A stretch of DNA of 14,135 nucleotides from Candidatus Bathycorpusculum fermentans (GTDB lineage: Archaea; Thermoproteota; Bathyarchaeia; Bathyarchaeales; Bathycorpusculaceae): the NCBI GenBank assembly GCA_009787175.1, contig WRGM01000141.1:1-14135 (forward strand), in the 5' to 3' direction. Of the stretch, positions 7,109-14,039 are shown in pieces. Numbering within the stretch: the stretch's first letter is position 1; every line of letters begins with the position of its first letter. The position numbers were made by a program, and so were the translations under genes. The notes under the pieces are model-generated. The model searched no databases, was not told the DNA's origin, and was given only the letters and a program-made list of their open reading frames with translations.

Positions 7109-8200
7109 TTGAAGATTGTGGAGAAGAATTTGCAACAGGGGTTTGTCAAAGTTGTGCCTGATACGCCTGATGATCTTTGGCATTTGTATAATATTGTCTA
7201 TAAGGGTGATGAGGTTTACGCTTATACGTCTAGGGCTATTAAGTCGGATTCTGAGGCTTCGCGTCCTAAGAGTGCTGAGCGTGTTTCTGCTTTTATGGGT
7301 GTAACTGTTGAATATGTTAACTGGGACAAGTTTTTAGGTAAACTTCGTGTTCATGGCCTAATCTGTCATGCTCCTGATATTATCCCTACGGGGGCGCATC
7401 ATACTATTGCTCTTGGGTTAAATCAGCAGTTTACTATTGTAAAGAAACAGTGGCCTAAGCATTTACTTGACAGGCTAACTATGGCAAGTGAGAGCGAGAA
7501 ACCCTTGCTAATTCTCTCTATAGACGATGAGGCTTTTGCTATTGCAGAGACTAGGCAGTATGGTGTGGAGATGAAAATTGAGGAGCGTATACGTCTTCCA
7601 GGCAAACATGAACCGGATAAGCGTGTTGAGGGAACAAAGGCTTATTTTCGAAAAGTTTTAAACAGTTTAAACCAGCTTTGGATTCAAAATCATAATCCTC
7701 TAATTATAATCGGTGTTGGTTTTGTTAAGAACGATTTTGTGCGATATCTCTCTGAAGAAGCTAAAGACCTCTATAAGCATGTAGCTGATATAAAAAACGT
7801 TAACAACGGCGGATCCGCCGGCATATACGAAGCCCTCCGCTCAGGCGTACTGCTTAAGGCTATTAATCAAATGCGCGTTGTAGAGGAAACAGAAACTATG
7901 GAAGAAGTCCTAAAACGCTTAGGCAAAAACGAGGGCACAATAACTTATGGATTAACAGGCGTTGAAGAAGCAATACATATGGGCGCAATAGAAAAACTAG
8001 TAATAGCCGACACCGCCCTACGCGATGCAGAAGAAGACCAAAGATTAAAACTCGAAAACCTCATGCGAGACGTCGAAAGACAAAACGCAAAAATAACCAT
8101 AGTTAGCACCGAACACGAGGCAGGCTCAAAACTATTATCCCTAAGCGGCATAGCAGCCCTACTACGATTCCCCATATACCACCCACCACAAAGCCCCTAA
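7109..8200 (+). CDS. pelA: Pelota (Dom34), mRNA surveillance and ribosome rescue factor
   Basis: eRF1 paralogue that enters the empty A site of stalled ribosomes with an aEF1A-type GTPase, leading to subunit splitting by ABCE1. The three family domains are in order: N-terminal Sm-like (about 1-127), with KIVEKNLQQGFVKVVP and DDLWHLYNIV; central (about 131-250), ending in NNGGSAGIYEAL; and C-terminal (about 253-363), with YGLTGVEEAIHMGAIEKLVI and SGIAALLRFPI. There is no GGQ peptide-release motif, as expected for Pelota. I prefer TTG at 7109, because relatives begin M-[KR]-I-x-E-[KR] and a GAGATG-like site precedes it; GTG at 7100 is possible and adds three residues. Codons are G/T-rich up to about 7740 and A/C-rich afterwards. 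Confidence 0.96.
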   Translation: MKIVEKNLQQGFVKVVPDTPDDLWHLYNIVYKGDEVYAYTSRAIKSDSEASRPKSAERVSAFMGVTVEYVNWDKFLGKLRVHGLICHAPDIIPTGAHHTIALGLNQQFTIVKKQWPKHLLDRLTMASESEKPLLILSIDDEAFAIAETRQYGVEMKIEERIRLPGKHEPDKRVEGTKAYFRKVLNSLNQLWIQNHNPLIIIGVGFVKNDFVRYLSEEAKDLYKHVADIKNVNNGGSAGIYEALRSGVLLKAINQMRVVEETETMEEVLKRLGKNEGTITYGLTGVEEAIHMGAIEKLVIADTALRDAEEDQRLKLENLMRDVERQNAKITIVSTEHEAGSKLLSLSGIAALLRFPIYHPPQSP

Positions 8201-8456
8201 TTTGATTTAGCTAAACCAAATACAGAAAAGATTTCTACCCTCTTTGCAGAGTTTTGCTAGTAAGATTAAAAATATTCTGCTGTTCTGCTCTGTTTGTTGC
8301 AGAAAAAGGTAAAATGATATGTTGAAATATTTCTTAAAATTACGCAAAACTGTCACAATTTTTATTTCATAATGTATTAATACACATATTGCTATTATTT
8401 ATGTGATTTTTAGCAGAAGCTGGTGAGAGCGTAGATGGTCAACAAGGAAAAAGCGG

Positions 8457-8573
8457 TTAGTACAGCGTATAATTTTTGTAGAGGTAAACCTGTTTTCCTG
8501 TTGTATTGTGACCGTTTTTGTCTACGTTTTCGCTGCCGCAAAAAGGGCATTTTACTGTTACGCTTTTTGTCAT
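8457..8573 (-). pseudogene. Decayed IS1-like transposase N-terminal zinc ribbon
   Basis: A 38-codon frame, ATG at 8573 to TAA at 8457. Its translation contains VKCPFCGSENVDKNG and TGKQVYLYKNY, matching the zinc-ribbon start of IS1-type (InsA-like) transposases, whose usual form is CPxCGS...KNG...GKQRYxCKxC. The first Cys pair is present (Cys9, Cys12). The second is Tyr in both places (YLYKNY for YxCKxC), each explained by one G-to-A change (TGC to TAC, TGT to TAT). A stop follows and no catalytic domain is recognisable downstream. I see no terminal repeats. It is most likely a relic of an insertion sequence; an expressed micro-ORF is less likely. Confidence 0.6.
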
Positions 8574-8811
8574 AATAATCACCAATCTTTGTTGTTTGGT
8601 AAGTATTATATCATAAGTTTATTACAGGCGCATTACCGTTTCATTTAGTTTGAGGCACAACCCTTTTTTTGTGGTATGGTCTTCTGTATCCTTTTTTGTT
8701 TTATTATCTTATAGGTTTGGTTGAGTTGATATAAAGAGTGTGCAAAATTTTTGTGCGTTTTATGTAGAATTTTGTTGGTATGTTGTTAATAATTTTTAGT
8801 ATGTTTTTTTT

Positions 8812-8828
8812 AGCCCAAAAATTGGGCT
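8812..8828. repeat. Stem-loop upstream of the winged-helix gene
   Basis: AGCCCAA and TTGGGCT pair as a perfect 7-bp stem around three A's, 15 bases before the probable TATA box of the regulator gene. A T8 run lies before it on the plus strand, so it is not a standard terminator in either direction. The position would suit an operator for the regulator's own promoter (inference). Confidence 0.4.
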
Positions 8829-8842
8829 GTTCTACTAGTTGG

Positions 8843-8852
8843 TATTATATTT
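8843..8852 (+). promoter_or_regulatory. Putative TATA box of the regulator/propeller unit
   Basis: TATTATATTT lies 44 bases before the ATG at 8896, predicting transcription from about 8872. No Shine-Dalgarno sequence stands before the gene. Confidence 0.4.
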
Positions 8853-8895
8853 GTGGTCGCTATGTTGATTATTTATGCTAATGTAGTTGATAAAT

Positions 8896-9342
8896 ATGGA
8901 TAATGCTGATTCAACAGAAATAGAATATGCCTTGCGTGGTAAAGCATGGAAAGTTTATTGGTATATACTTAAAAAAGGCGAACCTGTAGGTGTGCGTGAA
9001 GTGCAACGTGCTCTGCACTTTAGCAGTCCAAGTATTGCAAATCATCATCTTGAACAATTATGCGAACACGGCCTTGTAACAAAGCAAGACATAGGCGGTC
9101 AATACACGTTAGTTAGCGAAGTTAAAATTGGAGTACTTAGACATTACGTAAAACTTGGAAAACTCTTATTCCCCCGTTTCTTCTTCTACGCCCTATTCTC
9201 TACAATATTCTACATAGCATACATAACAATGCTAATGACCGCCTTTAACCGTGACAACCTCTTCATAGCCGTATTTGGCGCAATAGTCTGTGGAATTTTT
9301 TGGTATGAAGCATACCGCGTCTGGGAAATGCGGCCCTTCTAA
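8896..9342 (+). CDS. Winged-helix DNA-binding protein with two C-terminal membrane helices
   Basis: 148 residues. Positions 12-75 form a winged helix: a first helix with KAWKVYWYILKKGEP, then VGVREVQRALHFSSPSIANH (31-50) as the helix-turn-helix with recognition helix, then a wing near GGQYTLVSE. Two hydrophobic segments follow, about 94-116 and 120-141, separated by NRDN, giving a hairpin with both ends inside. It is therefore probably a membrane-tethered transcription regulator with almost no outside domain. I take ATG 8896; an in-frame TTG at 8887 would add three residues. The next gene, for an outward-facing beta-propeller protein, starts 70 bases later and is probably cotranscribed. The exact family and target are unknown. 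Confidence 0.8.
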   Translation: MDNADSTEIEYALRGKAWKVYWYILKKGEPVGVREVQRALHFSSPSIANHHLEQLCEHGLVTKQDIGGQYTLVSEVKIGVLRHYVKLGKLLFPRFFFYALFSTIFYIAYITMLMTAFNRDNLFIAVFGAIVCGIFWYEAYRVWEMRPF

Positions 9343-9358
9343 AAAATAGAACAAGCCG

Positions 9359-9373
9359 TCCTAAGGCTTAGGA
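9359..9373. promoter_or_regulatory. Palindrome between regulator and propeller genes
   Basis: TCCTAAGGCTTAGGA is a perfect odd-length palindrome (7-bp arms) 40 bases before the propeller start codon, followed by an A-rich stretch. It could be a regulator binding site or an mRNA hairpin between the two cistrons. An AT-rich stretch at 9374-9388 is too close to the ribosome site to act as a normal TATA box, which favours cotranscription. Confidence 0.4.
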
Positions 9374-9400
9374 TAAAATAAAAATATGCAAATACACTTC

Positions 9401-9406
9401 AAGGAG
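9401..9406 (+). promoter_or_regulatory. Ribosome-binding site that sets the propeller start
   Basis: AAGGAG lies 6 bases before the ATG at 9413. It lies inside the longer frame that opens with ATG at 9386, so the shorter protein is preferred. Confidence 0.7.
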
Positions 9407-9412
9407 AAAAAA

Positions 9413-11422
9413 ATGATGACACAAAAAGAAATAAAAAATAAAACAAAACTTTACACAATAGCCGCAGTACTGTCAGCTCTAATACTAGTAAGCGCCATAT
9501 ACACAGTCACCACCCCCGCCATAATGTACGGCACACTCGGCATATCCCCAATGAAACATTTCAACTCAATAGACGAACTCAGAGAATATCTAGTAACAAA
9601 CACCCTCGAAATCGCTTCCCCTATTGTAATTGATGGCCTAGGTGATTTTTGGTCTCGCCCTGCTCCTGCTCCTAGTATAGCTGCCTATTCTATTTCAGTT
9701 ACCAGTGGTGAAGCCACTTTGGGTGCTGGTTTTTCTAGAACTAACATTCAAGTTGCTGGTGTTGATGAGGCTGATGTTGTAAAAACAGATGGTACATACA
9801 TTTATGTTGTACCTTCATATCCTAATATTGGTGTTCAAATCGTTAATGCTGATCCCGCTAATCCTCGGGTTGTCGGGAGAATTGTTTTTGACGATTCTGG
9901 TTATATTATTGGTATGTATCTTAGTGCAGATGGCAATAAACTTGCTGTTTTAGGCAGTAGTGGCAGTTCTATTGTGCCTTTGATATTTGGTGAACCAGAA
10001 ACTGGTGGTTCAGATGAATCGATATCTGATGAAAAATCAGAAATTTATTGGTACACGCCTCAAACATTCCTCTATGTGTATGATGTTTCAAACAAGGCTA
10101 ATCCTGTCTTAACAAACAATGTAACAATAAGCGGTCATTATGTTAACTCACGTATGGTTGGTAACTATATTTACCTAGTAACTAGCGAGTATGCGTATAC
10201 AAATGATTATGCTATCACCCTACCACGAGTTAACGTAAATGAAGCAACTAAATCAATTGAGCCAACAAGCATTTACTATACAGACATACAAGACAAATCT
10301 TTCTCATACACCATATTTAACAGTATTAACATAATGAATGACTCTGAACCGCCGACAAGCACGACTATTCTTACAGGTGCATCAAGCTGCATGTATGTTT
10401 CAACAAACAACATGTATGTAACATTTAACAAACACGAAAGCACAGAACTCTACCGCATATCATTTAACGGCGCAAAACTAACCTTTAAAGCACAAGGCAC
10501 TGTACCGGGATATGTATTAAACCAGTACAGCATGGACGAATACAACAATTACTTCCGAATTGCAACAACAGTATCCACAGGACTATGGAATAACAGAATT
10601 GACTACAACAACATTTACGTTTTAAACATGAATCTTGACACAGTTGGCAAAATCGAAAACTTGGCAAACGGCGAACGCATATACTCCGCACGATTTACAG
10701 GCGATAAAGCTTACCTAGTTACTTTCGAACAAATAGACCCATTCTTCGTATTAGACCTCAAAAACCCAACAGCACCCAAAGTTGCAGGAGAACTCAAAAT
10801 TCCAGGAGTCTCAAACTACTTACACCCATATAACGAAAACTATATCATAGGATTAGGACAAGAAGACAATGCTGTTAAACTATCCCTCTTTGACGTCACA
10901 GACATGAACAATCCTATAGAAATCGCAAAATACCTCATAACCGAAGATGACGCCTGGCTCTATTCCGAAGCACAATATGAACCTAAAGCATTCCTATTTG
11001 ACCTATACAGACAACTCCTAGTTATCCCTGTAACAATCAACCATAACGGGTACTGGGAACTCATCGATGACCCTGAACAACCTGCATTGCCTGAACCAAC
11101 TCCAACACCTAAAATCGCACCTAGAACTGATTCTTCTGATTCTAGTAAGTCAAGTGCTGATAGCCCGTATATGATGATCTCGCCAGGTATATGGCACGAG
11201 GGTAAGTACTGGTCTGGTGTATATGTCTTTAATGTATCTCTGGAAAACGGTTTTACACTGCAAAAGGCGATATCTCATAAACCTGCTGGTAACAATGAAT
11301 GGTGGTATGGCAGTGTTGCTCGTTCCTTATACATAGGCAATACATTGTACACTGTTTCAAATGATATGATACAGCTAACCAGTTTAGATGATTATCGCGT
11401 AATAGCGCAAGTAATCTTCTAA
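9413..11422 (+). CDS. Membrane-anchored extracellular beta-propeller protein (PF09826/COG4880 type)
   Basis: 669 residues from ATG 9413. A single hydrophobic segment at about 12-34 (IAAVLSALILVSAIYTVTTP) is a signal peptide or N-terminal anchor, so the rest should lie outside the cell. The family hallmark NIQVAGVDEADVVKTDG is at 111-127. Repeated blade-like units follow, such as FLYVYDVSNKANPVL and FVLDLKNPTAPKVAGELKIP, then GVSNYLHPYNENYIIGLG near 465-480. A Pro/Ser-rich linker (PEPTPTPK and a Ser/Asp run) at about 557-583 interrupts the last part. The family is called a secreted WD40-like propeller; the ligand is unknown. It is the probable second gene of a unit with the membrane-bound winged-helix protein. 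Base skew switches three times within the gene. The longer start at 9386 lacks a ribosome site. Confidence 0.85.
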   Translation: MMTQKEIKNKTKLYTIAAVLSALILVSAIYTVTTPAIMYGTLGISPMKHFNSIDELREYLVTNTLEIASPIVIDGLGDFWSRPAPAPSIAAYSISVTSGEATLGAGFSRTNIQVAGVDEADVVKTDGTYIYVVPSYPNIGVQIVNADPANPRVVGRIVFDDSGYIIGMYLSADGNKLAVLGSSGSSIVPLIFGEPETGGSDESISDEKSEIYWYTPQTFLYVYDVSNKANPVLTNNVTISGHYVNSRMVGNYIYLVTSEYAYTNDYAITLPRVNVNEATKSIEPTSIYYTDIQDKSFSYTIFNSINIMNDSEPPTSTTILTGASSCMYVSTNNMYVTFNKHESTELYRISFNGAKLTFKAQGTVPGYVLNQYSMDEYNNYFRIATTVSTGLWNNRIDYNNIYVLNMNLDTVGKIENLANGERIYSARFTGDKAYLVTFEQIDPFFVLDLKNPTAPKVAGELKIPGVSNYLHPYNENYIIGLGQEDNAVKLSLFDVTDMNNPIEIAKYLITEDDAWLYSEAQYEPKAFLFDLYRQLLVIPVTINHNGYWELIDDPEQPALPEPTPTPKIAPRTDSSDSSKSSADSPYMMISPGIWHEGKYWSGVYVFNVSLENGFTLQKAISHKPAGNNEWWYGSVARSLYIGNTLYTVSNDMIQLTSLDDYRVIAQVIF

Positions 11423-11433
11423 AACACCCTCTA

Positions 11434-11440
11434 TTTTTTT
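11434..11440 (+). terminator. T-run after the propeller gene
   Basis: T7 twelve bases past the stop codon, followed by further T-rich sequence. It fits intrinsic termination by oligo-T in archaea. No stem is visible. Confidence 0.4.
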
Positions 11441-11495
11441 GTGGTTAATTTTAAAAAGTGGTATAAATTTTCAGTGTTAATGCTAAAAAAAGGGG

Positions 11496-11600
11496 TTATT
11501 TTGCTTTGTTAGCTTTTTTAGTGCAAGCATCGCTGCAGTATTTCTTTTTAGCATCAAAGGTTACGAATTTCTGTTTACATACAGCACATTTCTTATCCAT
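11496..11600 (-). CDS. 34-residue four-cysteine zinc-finger microprotein
   Basis: ATG at 11600 to TAA at 11496. The protein begins MDKKCAVCKQKF and ends YCSDACTKKANKAK. Cysteines at 5, 8, 22 and 26 give C-x2-C-x13-C-x3-C, a zinc-knuckle or treble-clef-like pattern like that of small archaeal and phage zinc proteins and of MYM/FCS-type fingers. Eleven of 34 residues are Lys, so a nucleic-acid or ribosome partner is plausible (inference). Coding is strongly supported by GTGAGGTG six bases before the ATG. The gene lies alone on the minus strand, convergent with the propeller gene and divergent from rps12. I do not recognise a named family. Automated callers may miss it because of its length. Confidence 0.75.
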   Translation of the reverse strand: MDKKCAVCKQKFVTFDAKKKYCSDACTKKANKAK

Positions 11601-11606
11601 ATAGTT

Positions 11607-11614
11607 CACCTCAC
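11607..11614 (-). promoter_or_regulatory. Ribosome-binding site of the zinc microprotein
   Basis: GTGAGGTG on the minus strand, six bases before the ATG at 11600, is close to a perfect anti-16S match and is the main proof that the short frame is translated. Confidence 0.7.
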
Positions 11615-11732
11615 TTTTTAACTGTTAAATTCCCTAAAAAGTTTTTCTAAACTACCCTTGTTGTGTAGTGAATTTGTTTTGCTTCAATAACGTTTATGTA
11701 TATCCTATGCTTTAGGCTTATGGGGTTTCCAG

Positions 11733-11818
11733 CGCTGAATTGTAAACTGAAAGTGAAAGCAATTTGGGAAACTCTTAGAATATCGTTGAGATGGTTAATG
11801 TTCAGCGTTGTTTTTTTT
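11733..11818 (+). other. Distant inverted repeat followed by a T8 run upstream of rps12
   Basis: CGCTGAA at 11733-11739 and TTCAGCG at 11801-11807 are exact complements 61 bases apart, and TTG plus T8 follows at once. It could be the closing stem of a small RNA with a T-run terminator, or chance. The interior does not fold as a tRNA and shows no convincing C/D boxes. Confidence 0.2.
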
Positions 11819-11825
11819 CGTTTAA

Positions 11826-11833
11826 TTTATATA
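11826..11833 (+). promoter_or_regulatory. TATA box of the rps12-rps7 unit
   Basis: TTTATATA, the archaeal consensus, 46 bases before the rps12 ATG. Transcription would start near 11856, leaving room for the AGAGGA ribosome site at 11863-11868. It is the best promoter in the window, as expected for ribosomal protein genes. Confidence 0.65.
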
Positions 11834-11879
11834 CTGGTATTTTAACTATGGTTGTGCATTAAAGAGGAATATCTTAAAT

Positions 11880-12320
11880 ATGGGTTCTAAGTCTCCAAGA
11901 GGCGAATTTGCTGCAAGGCAATTAGCAAAGAAACGGAAAAACTTCCGTTGGCACGATAGATACTTTAACAGACGCATGCTTATGTTAGATGAAAAAGTTG
12001 ACCCTATGCAGGGTGCACCACAATCACGTGGAATTGTACTCGAAAAAGTAGGTGTCGAATCTAAACAGCCTAACAGCGCCGTTAGAAAATGTGTCCGCAC
12101 ACAGTTAATTAAAAATGGCAGAACTATAACGGCATTCTTGCCCGGTGACGGCGCACTAAACGTTATAGATGAACACGATGAAGTCGTTGTTGAGGGCATC
12201 GGTGGTACAAGAGGCGGCGCTATGGGAGACATTCCTGGTGTACGCTGGAAGGTAGTAATGGTAAACGGCGTATCATTAAATGAACTAGTTTACGGTCGAA
12301 AACAAAAACCATCAAGGTAA
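11880..12320 (+). CDS. rps12: Small ribosomal subunit protein uS12
   Basis: Protein of the 30S decoding centre. At 146 residues it has archaeal length, and its N terminus GSKSPRGEFAARQLAKKRK is of archaeal/eukaryotic type. The universal loop KQPNSAVRKCVR lies at 62-73, and FLPGDGALNVIDEHDEV, GIGGTRGGAMGDIPG and VRWKVVMVNG follow. The ribosome site AGAGGA is 11 bases before the ATG, downstream of a consensus TATA box. rps7 follows 6 bases after the stop. In many archaea this pair follows nusA and RNA-polymerase genes and precedes elongation-factor genes; neither set is here. Confidence 0.98.
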   Translation: MGSKSPRGEFAARQLAKKRKNFRWHDRYFNRRMLMLDEKVDPMQGAPQSRGIVLEKVGVESKQPNSAVRKCVRTQLIKNGRTITAFLPGDGALNVIDEHDEVVVEGIGGTRGGAMGDIPGVRWKVVMVNGVSLNELVYGRKQKPSR

Positions 12321-12326
12321 TAATTT

Positions 12327-12920
12327 ATGAGTACACAAATAACTGCAGCACAGCAACAGGAAATAAAGCTTTTCCAAAAATGGTCCTTTAAAGAAATAGA
12401 AGTAACAGACATTGGCTTGCAACGCTACCTAAACTTAACCCCTATGGTTGCTCCCCACAGTATGGGACGTCATGAACACCAAAGATTCCGCAAATCAAAG
12501 GTAAATATTGTTGAACGATTAATCAACGGGTTAATGCGTAGCGGAAAAAACAGCGGCAAAAAAGCTAAAGCAGCAAACATCGTTAAAGAAGCATTCGAAA
12601 TTATCAACATAAAAACCGGAAAAAATCCTATTGAACTTCTTGTTAAAGCTGTAGAAAACTCTTCCCCCTGTGAAGATACAACAAGAATCAGCGCAGGTGG
12701 AGTTGTCTATCACTTATCAGTCGATGTTGCACCACAACGCAGAATAGACTTAGCCCTACGCCACATAACATCAGGCGCAAGAGCAGCATCATTAAATACA
12801 CCACGTAGCATTCAAGAAACACTCGCAGACGAACTAGTGCTAGCAGCAAGCAAGGACATAAAGAGCGCCGCAGTGGCAAAACGCAACGAAATCGAACGCG
12901 TTGCACAAAGCAGCAGATAA
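12327..12920 (+). CDS. rps7: Small ribosomal subunit protein uS7
   Basis: Primary 16S-binding protein that nucleates the 30S head. The 197 residues match archaeal uS7, with its longer N-terminal part (LFQKWSFKEIEVTDIGLQRY). Conserved segments are HSMGRHEHQRFRKSKVNIVE (44-63), RLINGLMRSGKNSGKKAKAA (64-83), GGVVYHLSVDVAPQRRIDLA (124-143) and the C-terminal NEIERVAQSSR. AAGGT at 12314-12318, in the end of rps12, serves as ribosome site 8 bases before the ATG. It is cotranscribed with rps12. No elongation factor gene follows; a 156-bp gap with T-rich sequence separates the next gene. Confidence 0.98.
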   Translation: MSTQITAAQQQEIKLFQKWSFKEIEVTDIGLQRYLNLTPMVAPHSMGRHEHQRFRKSKVNIVERLINGLMRSGKNSGKKAKAANIVKEAFEIINIKTGKNPIELLVKAVENSSPCEDTTRISAGGVVYHLSVDVAPQRRIDLALRHITSGARAASLNTPRSIQETLADELVLAASKDIKSAAVAKRNEIERVAQSSR

Positions 12921-12930
12921 AACTGCCATA

Positions 12931-12940
12931 TTTTCTTTTT
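12931..12940 (+). terminator. T-rich terminator after rps7
   Basis: TTTTCTTTTT begins 11 bases after the rps7 stop codon. It is typical of archaeal oligo-T termination. No stem is needed or seen. Confidence 0.45.
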
Positions 12941-13076
12941 AATATACAACTTTATATTTTTCATGTTAACCAAATTATTTTAATCCTGTTTAGTAACTTT
13001 TTTTGTGAATAAAGGTTAAATTTGGGAATAAGTTAATAAAACGTTAAACAGCATATAGGTAAAATGGTGTAAAAAA

Positions 13077-14039
13077 TTGAAAAAACAATTACTATTGGTA
13101 ACATTTCTTTTGTGTACTTTAACTTTAACTTGTTTTATTTCTTTGTCATCTGTACAGGTAAATGGGGCACCATCTGGTGCCGCCAAAATTCTTAGTCATA
13201 GCTGGTATCAGGCTCCTACAAATGAGATAGCCGCATATGTTGGTGATTTAATTGTCGTAGGTGAGTTACAAAATACTGGTACAACTAACATTTTTTCTGT
13301 TTACGTTGAAGGCACTGCATATATAGGTAATGTAGCAGTAGCTTTTTGTTCTCGGCAGGTGTTTGGAAATAACTTGTTACCTGACCAAAAGGCTCCTTTT
13401 TATCTAGATTTTGTGCCTAGCACTATTTTAGTTGATGATTTCGAAGACTGGGCAGATGTTACAGATGTAAAGGTAACTGTTGGCTATCTCGTTCCCACAG
13501 ATAAGAGTATGTATCAAGGCTTAAATGCTCCCTCAGAAGGTGGTTACCGATCTGGCGTGTATACGGTAGTAGGTAAAGTTGAAAACGTCGGTACAGAGAA
13601 AATAGGAGATGTCCGCGTAGTTACAACATTTTATAACGCTGAAGGCACTGTTGTTGGCTTAAATTACACGGATGTTTTCTCAAACAAAATCGCGCCTGGT
13701 TCATCTACAAATTTCGTTGCAACACCCGTAGACCATTACACTGGCGAAATAGCCAGCTATAGCATACTGGTCCAAAGCACCATTCAACATCCCGATGGCA
13801 CAAACCCCTCTAATCCCTCAAACACAAACAGCCCATCCACTTCAAAAACTGCTTCACCAAATACAACACCAACAGCTACTACTGGTTTTGGAACAACTAG
13901 AATTATACTAATTATAGTAATTGTACTAGTATCCATCACCGCTATAGGTGTAATCCTAGTCATAAGTAAACGCAATAAATACAAACCAACAACACCAGCA
14001 ACAAAAACAACTGATGCAGCAGCTGATACAATAGAATAG
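13077..14039 (+). CDS. Type-I membrane surface protein with two Ig-like (FxLYD/CARDB-like) domains
   Basis: 320 residues. The start is TTG at 13077 with GGTG seven bases upstream; no ATG is available. An N-terminal signal peptide (KKQLLLVTFLLCTLTLTCF) ends near residue 30. Two beta-rich segments follow: about 38-115 (DLIVVGELQNTGTTNIFSVY) and about 130-235 (YTVVGKVENVGTEKIGDVRV, then TTFYNAEGTVVG). They read like FxLYD- or CARDB-type domains, with the G-x-[LV]-x-N-x-G pattern in each. A Ser/Thr/Pro/Asn-rich stalk (about 239-272), likely glycosylated, leads to a transmembrane helix (275-297) and a short cytoplasmic tail rich in Thr and Lys. The partner or ligand is unknown. Codons turn from G/T-rich to strongly A/C-rich after about 13740. 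Confidence 0.8.
   Translation: MKKQLLLVTFLLCTLTLTCFISLSSVQVNGAPSGAAKILSHSWYQAPTNEIAAYVGDLIVVGELQNTGTTNIFSVYVEGTAYIGNVAVAFCSRQVFGNNLLPDQKAPFYLDFVPSTILVDDFEDWADVTDVKVTVGYLVPTDKSMYQGLNAPSEGGYRSGVYTVVGKVENVGTEKIGDVRVVTTFYNAEGTVVGLNYTDVFSNKIAPGSSTNFVATPVDHYTGEIASYSILVQSTIQHPDGTNPSNPSNTNSPSTSKTASPNTTPTATTGFGTTRIILIIVIVLVSITAIGVILVISKRNKYKPTTPATKTTDAAADTIE

Larger units (their letters stand above)
8201..8886. other. Spacer between pelA and the winged-helix gene
   Basis: About 0.7 kb, AT-rich, with no complete gene. It holds an IS1-like transposase fragment (8457-8573, minus), a 12-bp palindrome TGTATTAATACA at 8373-8384, and a short stem TTCTGC/GCAGAA at 8283-8304. It also has a stem-loop at 8812-8828 and a TATA box at 8843-8852. 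The low coding density and the transposase relic suggest an old insertion site that is decaying. Confidence 0.6.

Noticed and set aside
8434..8573. Plus-strand frame starting at ATG 8434, Cys- and Arg-rich
   Set aside because: It is the exact antisense of the transposase zinc ribbon; the recognisable protein motif is on the minus strand.
11733..11807. tRNA gene suggested by a 7-bp stem enclosing 61 bases
   Set aside because: A weak 5-bp stem can be drawn at the T-arm position, but the loop lacks TTCRA, no D-arm forms and no anticodon arm is apparent.
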